Below are positions 11,557-21,833 of a DNA stretch of 64,000 bases, piece by piece (positions within the stretch are counted from its first letter, which is position 1; the number at the start of each line of letters is the position of its first letter). This stretch comes from Elmis aenea. Its lineage: Eukaryota > Arthropoda > Insecta > Coleoptera > Elmidae. The notes under the pieces were generated by a model. That model saw nothing but the letters and a program-made list of their open reading frames with translations, did not search any database and had not been told where the DNA came from. Where the stretch lies: positions 33,423,470 through 33,487,469 of the forward strand of contig OX393578.1 of NCBI GenBank assembly GCA_947652605.1, given 5' to 3'. The position numbers were made by a program, and so were the translations under genes.

Positions 11557-12645
11557 CTGCAAGCAGAATAACATGCACATTGCACATATAATGACATAAA
11601 CATTGTAAGATATAATTTTAAAAAAAAAACAAGAAATTTATTTCTTAAGTTCACTAAAAATGTATAACAAAATCTTGAAGCAACAAAGTAATGATTTTAA
11701 AAATTATATTAGTTGGAAATTTCAATCTGTTTAAACATATATTTGTTAACATGTTGCTTATCAAATACAACACAGAATCGAAAGAAATACCATTACTAGT
11801 GGTTAACGATTCCATTAACTATTTAATTGTAGAAAATTCCGCTTAGCAATATTGTTTCATCGTGAAAGCTCATAACAGTTACTTTGATATCTCATCAAAC
11901 ACTATAAACATTTACAGTAGGTACCTACTTCGAGTTTAAATGTAGGTTTCTCTTAAAACCGTTTTTGTGGTTAAATTATTTTATTGTTTTGTTTCGCAAA
12001 GTAGACAAACCTTATAAAATTTATAAATAATAAACAAAAACAAAACTGAATGCAGGGGCAATATACGAGACAACATGATGTTAATTTTTAAAAAATTCAA
12101 GTTTTTTAAAATTGCACTACTACGGCTTAAATTCAAAATTAAATTATATACGTTTTTATATTTCCAGTCATACAAAAGTTTTAATAAATTTTTTGATATT
12201 GTTTTAGAAAAATATCAAATATCAGAAGCCATACAAGCAACAATCTTTTTGCATAAGTATTTTCACGGATTTTTTAAATTTGAAAGCTAATAATGAGAAA
12301 CTACTTTACTTAGCATAAAGAACTAAAAAAAATATTTAGTTTTCATGTATATGATGATATGAACTGATACAAATTTTAACATTATTTAGGTATAAATCAT
12401 ACTCTAATCAAAAGTATTAAAATGTTTACATGTCGAGAAAGATAAAAATAACAATTAAGTACCTATCTAATTTTGAATTCAAACCATAATAGTGACTTAA
12501 AAATAAACTTAAACAACACATTTTTAATAAACAAAATAATATTTTATTGTCATTTTTTGCAATTTATAATATATTTCAAAAACAAACAAGATAATCAAGG
12601 ATGAAACGGAATGTTTATGTAATGTACATTGTACAATAAAATTTT
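11557..12645. other. Wnt5 intron 3, left part
   Basis: AT-rich intron with long A/T runs. Short ORFs on both strands at about 11981-12290 are low-complexity and carry no recognisable domain. Nothing else seen. Confidence 0.35.
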
Positions 12646-13085
12646 CGCATCAACCAAGACGATAAATCAACACAAATATTGGGTCCTTATTTCGAATCCT
12701 TGCTATTGAAAACCAGTGACAACCAGAAGTTGTTGTTTTTGGCAAGTATTTTCTCATTATAACAGCATCAAAACGGCACAACAGAGGCTTGATAGAAAGC
12801 CGCGAAGCATTACACATAATAAGCCCATAATAATCGGATTCCGGATGTATAATACGGTGTCCGAAGCGCATGCAAGCCGGGGATTACGAATTCGACGCGG
12901 TTCTGGGATGACAGATCGTCTAGGGTGGTCGTGACTTTTATAGTGGAGGGCGCAAAATCTGAGCTGTGTCAAATCGCGACGGATTAGACGAGTTTTTGTC
13001 AAAAACTTCCCATCGTTGATGTCCTGGAAGTGATTTATTACCGGAGACTGGGAGAAATAAGCTCCAAATTTCCCCAATCGCTTTA
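12646..13085. other. Less AT-rich island in intron 3, unknown
   Basis: Base composition rises clearly in G and C relative to the flanks, notably at 12790-12980, and ORFs of 72 to 106 codons occur on both strands. The minus-strand ORF (12757-13077) has no domain I recognise and contains several basic and hydrophobic stretches. No inverted termini or target duplications were found. It could be a decayed element, a conserved regulatory block or an unrecognised exon. Confidence 0.3.
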
Positions 13086-13838
13086 TTATTAAGGTATCTA
13101 TTTACAACTTGAGTAGCAAAAATTAATATGAGAATTTAATTTGTGTTACAGTTATACGCCTACACGAAAAGTAATATATAACTTAAAGTGTAATATCTCC
13201 AGTACTTACAACAATTATTTACAGATATTAGTTTATTATAATATTAGGAAGGTATATAAGTTGTCAAAAATGTTTTATTTTTTGAATGCATTTTCTAGAT
13301 ACTAAAAACCAATGAATATGCAACATAATCGGTACCTTAAAACTTAAAAACCAATTATTAAGATAATTTAAAAGCAACGAGTTCATAAAATGTCAAGAAA
13401 ACAAACAAAAGTAAATGGACATTCCTACAAAAACTTTTGACTCGGTTTAAGCAGGAAACAGAAGAGCCTTTGGCTACTGCAATTACTATATTCCGTACGT
13501 TAAACCTGAGAACGTTACTTTAAACTGTTATTAAAATGACAGGCGATGGAATGAGTGGTATATCAGTGACAGGGAACAAGCTCAGAACGATTGGGGTGGC
13601 TGAAAATATCATGTTGATGGGTTTTTGGGAGATGACAAATTTTTTTCCTGTTTAGTACTAATCGTATTTGAAAGCAAAATTTCGTTTCATTACAATATAT
13701 TTTTAAAAAAAAATACATTATGTACCTATATAATAATATCAATTCAATTTTTTTAAAGTTTTTGTGCGTATAAAACTAAAACTTATATTAAATTAATATA
13801 GGAATAACAATACATCATATTCAACGTCTACTCTTTAA

Positions 13839-14295
13839 CCCTTTCGCTACGACGGCGACGCGACGGTCCTATCGGCTACGTCTCCGCCGAACGAGGCGCT
13901 CTCTCCGCTAGCGCTACAACACGCCGTTAAACGAAACGCCGTCTCCGCTAAAACATCCCCACTGAACGATACGACACGCCAAAAGTGTATACCACGATGT
14001 GCTCAATCTCCCATGGCGGCCAAAATCTAATTTTAACTGGTAATAGTTAAACAAAGCGCAAATACTGTTTTTTTAAAAATTGTTTGAATTAGGGCAAAAA
14101 TAGTTATCAATAATAGCGTACTTAAGTTGTTTTAAGTTGTGATTAATAATCTCTTTATGTTCACTGGTCGAGGCATTACTACGTTCTACGTCGCGGAAAA
14201 TACCTGCTGCTAGGAAAACGCGGCTTTAACGATTTGAATTATATCCTGAATAAAATAAATTTTATTTTTAACACAATCAAAAAACTTGAAAGGGA
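13839..14295. mobile_element. Possible piggyBac-type MITE
   Basis: TTAA at 13835-13838 is followed by CCCTTTCGCTACG, and the other side ends in TTGAAAGGGA before TTAA at 14296-14299. The inverted identity is only about 7-8 bp (CCCTTTC). The first 160 bp are strikingly rich in CG dinucleotides, with repeated GACGGCGACG-like blocks, unlike the rest of the intron. TTAA flanks and CCCTTT ends suggest piggyBac, but the evidence is thin. Confidence 0.4.
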
Positions 14296-14299
14296 TTAA

Positions 14300-15063
14300 T
14301 TTCGTTGTGCTCTGTTCATAAAAGTTAAAAAACAGTGTAAATATTATTGTAAATTTGAAATTCAACCCAACGTCGCGTACTACTCCATTTCAATGATAGC
14401 TTTAAAAAATACGCTATGATTGCTTTGAGAACTGCATAACAAAGGAATGTATTTACCAAAAACATTGCTAAATGTAATTAATTATATTGCATTATGAAAA
14501 AACATTTAAAACTTAGGTGGTTACAAATTTTCAATTTAAACCTGTAAAACAAGCATAGTAAAAACTTGTACAAACACAAGTGTGACTTTAATTACCTACA
14601 AAGTGAGTACTATAAATCGTCTGACAGAAACCAGTTTCAACTTTAATTAAGGGGAGAGGGGAGGATATTTGCGCTTCAGTATAACGCATCGACTTACAAA
14701 AACTGATCGTCCAGTTAAAACAATTCAAAATCGTTTCTTAATTCCATGTTTGCGTTGAACCTGGTCCCTTACGAACAGTTTCGTTCAGAAACCGCAATAT
14801 GAAACAAACTAGTCACGGCTGCAGTTCAACTGAACGGAAAAAGTTGGAAAATCGTTGCTAGATCTGCATTATTCTTTCGAGCGTACAGATTCGATTTTGA
14901 ACGAGGTTGGTGAGATTTTATAGCTTAAAAATGTTTGAACCAAAATTTCTTCACATAACAACTTTCAGGTGGAAGTAAAATTTGAAAACTATGTAATAGT
15001 ATTGTTAAAGAATCGCTCTTCATAAATACCAGTGACCAAACAAACGTGTAGATATAAACACAG
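14300..15063. other. Intron 3, right part
   Basis: AT-rich with moderately mixed composition at 14640-14900. No coding block or repeat recognised. Confidence 0.35.
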
Positions 15064-15262
15064 TAGAACCTCGATTATTCGGACTATTAGAGAATTAAGA
15101 TGGCATGGATAACGATAAATCCGGATAATAAAAAAAAGAAAAATAATTTTCATATTTATTAGACAAAAAAAAATCGCGAATCACCTATTTTCGTATAACC
15201 CGCTATTATTTTGGTTAAAGTTATTTCTTTGTACAATCTGAATAATCAAATCCAGATAATCA
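15064..15262. mobile_element. Pogo/Tigger-like MITE fragment
   Basis: CAGTAGAACCTCGATTATTC at about 15061 matches the typical left end of pogo/Tigger-like elements, and GGATAATAAAA recurs inside. The right side (AATCTGAATAATC and CCAGATAATC) is a degraded inverse of the same GATTAT motif. The expected mirrored GGTTCTACTG end is missing, so the copy is truncated or decayed. It ends about 15 bp from the exon 3 donor. Confidence 0.5.
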
Positions 15263-15276
15263 CTATTATCACTTAC

Positions 15277-15457
15277 TTGTATCCATACTCCAGATTATCT
15301 CCACATCCTCCCCAATGCCAGTCTTTCCTTAAATCGTTAGGTCTTCCCATACGAGAGCATCCACAGGACGACAGATGACCTTCTCTGCAGGCTCTTGATA
15401 AAGAATGAGTGACACCAGCAGCAGCCAAGGCGTGTGCAAAAGCGGTCTCTCTGCTTG
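15277..15457 (-). CDS. Wnt5: Wnt5 coding exon 3
   Basis: 181 bases. The first two bases complete an Ala codon, followed by 59 codons containing [31 protein letters not shown] and [15 protein letters not shown], and the last two bases (AA) start the Lys codon finished in exon 4. SRETAF, the paired-cysteine SRACREG..CGC and WGGCGDN are family-wide Wnt signatures. The cysteines form conserved disulfides of the N-terminal domain. The acceptor is ttgtattttgcag and the donor GTAAGT, both strong. The pogo-like MITE lies directly on the donor side. Confidence 0.95.
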
Positions 15458-16239
15458 CTGCAAAATACAATCTAAATAGGATTTCAAGGATAAACTTCCA
15501 ATAAACAATCAATAAAATGTATCTTTTGGGGCATAACATAATATCAAGCCTTGCAACTTCGTATGCACCGCGGCATCGAAGCGTCTAATCGCATCACGCG
15601 CTGAACAAATCACAGCCCACTGGATGATTAGTTACGCGTCATTATGCAAATGAGTAGCTTTGAGCTTTACTACCATTGCTGCGTTGCCTTTTATTACAAC
15701 TACGTTTAACTTTATGAAGACGAGTTATGGACAAGAATAGATGACGCAAAACTTAATTTTCATACCAGCTCACAATTTATGTTTCTATTTGTAGCTGACA
15801 AAAGGCACTTCTTATATAAAATATAGTTTTGAAATTACCATAACTAAAGTAGAGAAAATTGGAATTTTGTCAATACAGATAGATACGCATATTATAAAAA
15901 TAGGTATTGCGAACCATAAAAGTACCAATCTGTATAATTTTACTGTTAACAGCTTGTTTGAAACTCTCCGATAACAAGTAACCCCAAAACCACGCTATAG
16001 ATATAACATTTTTGATCTACATATACGCCTTTAGTCTGAAATACGCTGATACACCATGACTGTACATACATAATACATATGTAAGAAATAATTTCTTACA
16101 GCTTTTGGTTAAAAATAACTTATTTTTATTGTTTCGTTTGAAAGATTTATTTTTTATTAATAATAAAGTCGGACTGACCTTAATATATTTTTTCTTAAAA
16201 AATTCCGTCAATCACAATTAATCAATTAAGTAACTGGTA
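15458..16239. other. Wnt5 intron 2, adjacent to exon 3
   Basis: AT-rich intron. About 15555-15660 is slightly richer in G and C, but no motif was recognised. Confidence 0.35.
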
Positions 16240-16457
16240 CACCCAACTCTTTTTTTACACGGAGGATACGTTCCTCAAAAATGAACTGATGCAATACCTG
16301 AAAACCTGGCGCAAACTCACATTGACGATAATTTCAAATTGTTTGCACCGTGTTAAAGTAAATTAATCCGTGTAAAAAAAAAGGGATACGGTTTTTCCGC
16401 TGACCGTGTTATTTCAAAATCGTGTTAAAAAGGACCGTGTAAAAAAAGAGTTAGGTG
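16240..16457. mobile_element. Tc1/mariner-type MITE with TA flanks
   Basis: CACCCAACTCTTTTTTTACA at the left and TGTAAAAAAAGAGTTAGGTG at the right form an inverted repeat of about 23 bp with one mismatch. TA lies outside both ends (16238-16239 and 16458-16459). 218 bp, non-coding. A TA duplication fits the Tc1/mariner superfamily. Confidence 0.75.
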
Positions 16458-16459
16458 TA

Positions 16460-17030
16460 TATTCAATTGTTTGGTGACCTTTTTCATAGCGCCCTTATAA
16501 TAAAAAAATTTGGATCTATGTAAACATTCACAATTACCAAGTTTTCTTATTTCAGTTTTTGTTTATGATTGCTGAGTTAATTTTTTCTTGTAAACAACAT
16601 ATCGTTTTCTTATTTCGTTTAAGAATATCGTTAGATCAATTTTTTGGTTGACCTGGTAACGACAAAATAATATCGACTGAGCCGATTGCATGATAATGGT
16701 AGTTGTCCAACATGCAATTCTACAAAGTTAATGATGAATATGAAAGTAAAACATGATACATCACTAAAAACAGAATAATATTCCATCGCATGGTGTAAAT
16801 AGTAGAAATTACACTTATGGATGCAATTAACTTGGCAGATGTAGGAAAAACTGGTGATACCATCTAATGTGACTTAAAAAGTTACTTGAAAATTGAACAG
16901 ATTTTAAGAATTTTGTGCAATAAAAAAGTTTTGGACGATTTTCTACAATCAAGTAACTAGGTTTTTTTCTCAGTGTTCACGGTTACGGTTCGATATAGAT
17001 AAGTATTTTAAAGTTTGTTATTTAACTAGC
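16460..17030. other. Intron 2, nothing recognised
   Basis: AT-rich intron sequence between a MITE and a hairpin fragment. Confidence 0.35.
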
Positions 17031-17135
17031 ATAAAATTTAGCAATTTTGCCAAATTTAAACCTATGTTCAAGCTTTTAAAATAAGCTATCCCCAACCCCA
17101 TGCTAAAACTTGAATTTCAATCGACCTATATATTT
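17031..17135. mobile_element. Terminal fragment related to the 49529-50979 hairpin
   Basis: GCAATTTTGCCAAATTTAAA and the following CCCCATGCT...CTTGAATTTCAATC blocks match the right end of the element at 50890-50975. The final CACCCTG is absent. It is a decayed solitary end lying just left of the hairpin triple. Confidence 0.55.
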
Positions 17136-17151
17136 ATTAGTTGCTATTATA

Positions 17152-17679
17152 CAGGGTGATTCAGTTTGACTGTCGCACCTCTATAACTTTGTTATTTTGA
17201 GAGGAAATTCCTATAAACCTCATATTTTTCGAAATTGTGAAAAATTCTTTATCGAATGACGTTTAAATGTTTTTTCTACGATGAAATACGTCAGACTGGC
17301 GTAGTCAACTTTTGTTTTTGAAATTACATGGGATACTTTTTTAAATTGGTTCTGATAGAGAATGAAATTCTAAATCCGATAGTGCATTAAAAAATAAGCA
17401 TACAGGAAATTTTTTGGGAAAAATGAATTTAAAAGGTGTTTATTATTTTTCACAAAATCGTTGTATTTGACTAGACTAGAGTCTAATCACTAGACAAAAC
17501 ACGATCGCTATAGTAATTGACAGTTTATAACTTGTCTAATTGTATTTTATTATTTTTTAACGAAAAATCATTATTTGGTGAGTACTTAAATATATGTGAG
17601 TAAAAATATAAGGTTTATAGGAGTTTCCTCTCAAAATTAAAATGTTTTAAGGGTGCGACAGTCAAACTGAATCACCCTG
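17152..17679. mobile_element. Hairpin element, first of a chained triple
   Basis: The ends are CAGGGTGATTCAGTTTGACT and its exact complement, with TATA at 17148-17151 and 17680-17683. About 90 bp at each end pair (through GTCGCACC, CTCAAAATAACAAAG-like and CCTATAAACCT blocks), and the centre is looser. It shares termini with the element at 56215-56963. Its right TATA is also the left TATA of the next element. Confidence 0.87.
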
Positions 17680-17683
17680 TATA

Positions 17684-19226
17684 CAGGGTGCCCATTTTTC
17701 TAACCTGTTGTATGGGTAACTCCGTTAATATTAGAGATACAGAAACGTTTAAATTAGCAAATTTGTGCAGAATTTAAAGGAAAATCTGATGCCATTTTCA
17801 AATTTGACCTACGTCATCAACTTTTTGAAATATTTTGAAAAAACTGAAAAAGGTCGATTTTTTCAAACTTGCATAATTCCGTAACCATATGAGTTAAAAC
17901 GAAAATAAAAATTGGCTTTGATAGATGTTTTTACGTAGATTTTAAATATGTTAACGGAATTTTCATAGCACTCTCGATTTCCGAGTTATAGCACAAACTT
18001 GCATTTTTTTAAATGGAAGTCATAGTTGGCTATGGTCTTATTAAAAAGGTTATTTTTTTCTCGTTTCAATGATATAAGGGTTGTTATGCTTTACTTTTGT
18101 AGTTTTTCTTTAAATAAGCAAAAATGATTTTACATGTTCACTGCCTACTAATAGATGGGAGTTATCCTGTGTTGATGTTCTTTTTTTTTCGATGTGACAT
18201 TTAAGAGTTGTCTCTTATCGTTAGTGTAGCAATTATTAGCCAGTTCGGCCTTTTCAGTTGACACCACATTCAAGGAACAACTCCCGGGTAGGGTAGATGA
18301 TGTTGGTTTATAATTTATGTATTCTAGGACTCTCTCTTCATCTTCTTGCTTAAATTTAATTTTCAAACCTTTGGATTTTTTAAATGAGCTGTATTTTTTT
18401 AAATTGGTTTCTAATAACGAAAATAATTTCTTTCTTGGTTGGCTCCTTTCCATAAATCTTTGCAAATACATTTCACTTGAATTTCTACTATTTCTATTAC
18501 AAGCCTAGTAATAAAAAAAGCATGTCGTTTCTTTTTTCACTAGAAAACATTGTTTTTGAAATTTACAATAAAGTCAATCAAAAATTTTGTTCAACACGAG
18601 AGAGAGATTTATACGTATAACAAACAATAAATTTTATTTGACAAACTCTGAGGTTTTGTTTTTAAAATTTGTAACTGGCTAATAACTGCTACACTAAGAT
18701 AACTTTTAAATATCACCTCGAAAAAAAAAGAACATCAACACGGGATAACTCCCATCTATTAGTAGGCAGTGAACATGTAAAATGATTTTTGCTTATTTAA
18801 AGAAAAACTACAAGAGTAAAGCATAACAACCCTTATATCATTGAAACGAGAAAAAAATAACCTTTTTAATAAGACCATAGCCAACTATGACTTTCATTTA
18901 AAAAAATGCAAGTTTGTACTATAACTCGGAAATTGAGAGTGCTATAAAAATTCCGTTAACATATTTAAAATCTACGTAAAAACATCTATAAGAGCCAATT
19001 TTTATTTTCGTTCTAACTCATATACTTACGGAATTATGCAAGTTTAAAAAAATCGACCTTTTTCAGTTTTTTCAAAATATTTCAAAAAGTTGATGACGTA
19101 GGTCAAATTTGAAAATGGCATCAGATTTCCCTTTAAATTCTGCACAAATTTGCTAAGTTAAACGTTTCTGTATCTCTAATATTAACGGAGTTACCCATAC
19201 AACAGGTTAGAAAAATGGGCACCCTG
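17684..19226. mobile_element. Hairpin element, second of a chained triple
   Basis: The ends are CAGGGTGCCCATTTTTCTAA and its complement. The arms are about 700 bp and nearly completely mirrored, for example AACTCCGTTAATATTAGAG near 17710 and CTCTAATATTAACGGAG near 19175, and ATAGATGGGAGTTATCC near 18153 with its inverse near 18745. The TATA at 17680-17683 is shared with the previous element and that at 19227-19230 with the next. The 107-codon ORF in the centre is a palindrome reading and shows no domain. Confidence 0.88.
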
Positions 19227-19230
19227 TATA

Positions 19231-19855
19231 CAGGGTGTGTAGAAATTGGCGGAAGCGCTACACATGACGATGTTCTTCGTAAAATTACAAGTCGAAAATC
19301 TTTATACAAAAATGTTGTACCACGCTTCCTATGGCCTCAGGAACCATTTAAAGAAAAAAAAAATTGGCAACATTGCATACATTGATTTACGTTTGGGCAT
19401 TTTTTTATCAGCAATTTTTACTTAGGTATTTACAATTTTTGTTCGAACTGAAAGCCTTCAGTTCGTAAACATAGCTGCAAACTTTTAGGTATCGTCTAAC
19501 ACAAACTAGAAATAATTACGAGAAAAACAGAGATGACAGCTAATGACAATGTTGCCATATGTATTATTTTCATTCAAATCAGTGATTTACATATTTTCAA
19601 CACCAATTTTTGAAAGGAAGAACACAATATCTAGGAAAAAATACTATTCGAAATTTATTTTTATTCCAAATTGCAGCTTTTTCATTTGCAAGTATTAAAA
19701 AATAACGCTTATTAAAGGACTAAATGTCAAAACTTTGAGGACCTCTTGCAGACACAGCAAGCATGGTACAACATTTTCGTATTAAGATTTTCAACTTAAA
19801 ATTGTACGAAGAACATCGCCACGTGTAGCGCTTCCGCCAATTTTTACACACCCTG
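19231..19855. mobile_element. Hairpin element, third of a chained triple
   Basis: The ends are CAGGGTGTGTAGAAATTGGC and a near-exact complement ending ACACACCCTG, with TATA at 19227-19230 (shared) and 19856-19859. The arms include GGCGGAAGCGCTACAC and GATGTTCTTCGTA mirrored near 19800-19840. A closely similar copy of the same family is at 43742-44367. Confidence 0.87.
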
Positions 19856-19859
19856 TATA

Positions 19860-21030
19860 TATAGGCAATTTATTGCAAAATTAATGTTATTTATACTCTT
19901 TTTTTTACTTCACTCTAGAAAACCATTCTACAAATAGACCAGATAAATTTTACATCTTACTTTGTTAAAGAATTTTTTGTTGTTACAATTTCTAAAGACC
20001 GCAACAATCAATTTATAACTTGCAAAAAATAAGTTTTTTCACAACCAAATTTTAAGGCAAAAAATTCTAATTCTAATGTAAATATTTCAATATTTATACA
20101 TATTGTTTAATATTAAATTTACAGAAATGTAATAGTTACACATTACTACTCTCTCATTACGGTAGTTTAGCGATTGTGTGGAAATCTAAGCACAAAGAAA
20201 ACGTTCAGTTTCCGAGTATGCGACCGGAAAAAGAAATTAATAAACAAATGAAACCGAGTTTTCAATGACGTTATAGAAGAGAGGAATATATGAACTGGAA
20301 CAGTACAAAAGAGTTCTAAATGTAAAACAAAGCGGGGTTATTATTTCCGGTACATTAATTTAAATAAATGAAACAACTACACGGCCAATTTGATTGATAA
20401 ACGCTTAAAGGGAAAGAAGCAATACAGAGATTGCGAGGGCGTTTACTTTAATACAATCTTTAAAACTAGAGTCAGCTCCAGTAAGTGAAAGCAATAATTT
20501 AATACAATTAGATAGTTGTTTCATGTCGTACGTACAAAAATAAAGTTTATTATTTTAAAAAATTCTGTAAACACTTATTCCAAAACATTCGCTATGGGCA
20601 ACGACTTTATTGACAGGACAGACTGCCAAGCATATAACTATAGCTTAACAATGTAAATGTGAATAAAAAAATACCATTTAAAAAATATTTCATTGAAATA
20701 TAAGCATTTACCACGTTTTCGTCCTTCATAGTAATATAAAAAACAAAAATATCGTTAAGTTTGTAGGGTTATGTCTCAGAAGCTCAATAATTGACTTCGT
20801 TTGAATGGTTTCAGTACGGATTAAATTGTTTAAAAAAATGATTCGGGAGTAAAAAAAATTAAATTTGCTGTCCCATTAGATGTTATTTATTAAAAATACA
20901 TTTATTTATGAATATTCGATAAAATCATTATGAAGGAAATTATCTCAATATTTTTTTCATTGCTTCTATATTTTGATACCACTTTTACAATCACTACGTC
21001 GCTTTTTGATTTAGATGTTTTCGAGGATAT
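19860..21030. other. Intron 2, nothing recognised
   Basis: AT-rich intron without a recognised element or coding block. Confidence 0.35.
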
Positions 21031-21038
21031 GGTATAAC

Positions 21039-21394
21039 CAGTGGTGAGCTATGAAATTTTTAACAAAGGGCTCGCTCATAGTTAAATAAAAACAAAAAAA
21101 TAATGTTAATTATATGTTGGGAAAAAAATGGCATTTTAAATTCAAACGTGAATAATCGAGTGATTGTACATAATTCAAAAAATTCTATTGTGCGACGGGT
21201 TATTCTAAATTTAATCGTCATTGCTTGATAGGCATGACTTGGTCGCTTTACAAATGTATGTAATGACAATGATTTTAAGATATATTTTTTCTTGAGAAAA
21301 TGGTTAACAAGAAGAACAAGGGGCTCGCAAATTAAGGAATAATTTAAGAAAGGGCTCGCGCGAGCCCCCGCGAGCCCCCTACAGCTCACCACTG
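21039..21394. mobile_element. hAT-type MITE with perfect 8-bp duplication
   Basis: It begins CAGTGGTGAGCTATG and ends ACAGCTCACCACTG, with ggtataac directly repeated at 21031-21038 and 21395-21402. Near both ends the motif GGGCTCGC occurs in inverted orientation, probably as sub-terminal transposase-binding repeats. 356 bp. The overlapping minus-strand ORF of 115 codons has no transposase motif. Confidence 0.88.
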
Positions 21395-21402
21395 GGTATA
21401 AC

Positions 21403-21821
21403 AACAAACAAAAAAATTATGACAGATAAGGTCTTAATTACGGTATACAAGGGTTTTCACTTTAAGATTTGACACTATTGCTATCTCTGTAAATAATGAA
21501 AATAGAAGGTTGGTTAAGTGGGACAAAATTTAGCTATTTAGGAGTGTATTTTACACAAGATCTTGTTTTGTTTAAAAATCCCATGGCTTTCGTAAAAAAC
21601 GAAAAAACGACCAAAACCTGTTAAACTCAAATATGTCGGCTATCGTTGCTTATACACAAAAATGGTTTTAAAAAAAAAATTCTAGTTTTTTAATTATTAA
21701 ATGGTGATAGTCACATTTTTATTTATTAATTATCGTGCGAGATATTTAATGCAACTACTTTTTTTAATGCCAGTCTAGTAGGTGATGACTTAGATAAAAA
21801 GTTATTTTTTTTTCTCTCCTT
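21403..21821. other. Intron 2 between hAT MITE and LINE
   Basis: AT-rich intron, nothing recognised. The last 20 bases lead into the LINE target duplication. Confidence 0.35.
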
Positions 21822-21833
21822 AAAATGATATAT

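Noticed and set aside
12757..13077. 106-codon minus-strand ORF as a gene
   Set aside because: No domain, competing ORFs on the other strand, no supporting splice or start context. Kept only as an unexplained island.
18148..18471. 107-codon minus-strand ORF
   Set aside because: Lies in the centre of the 17684-19226 palindrome and has no domain.
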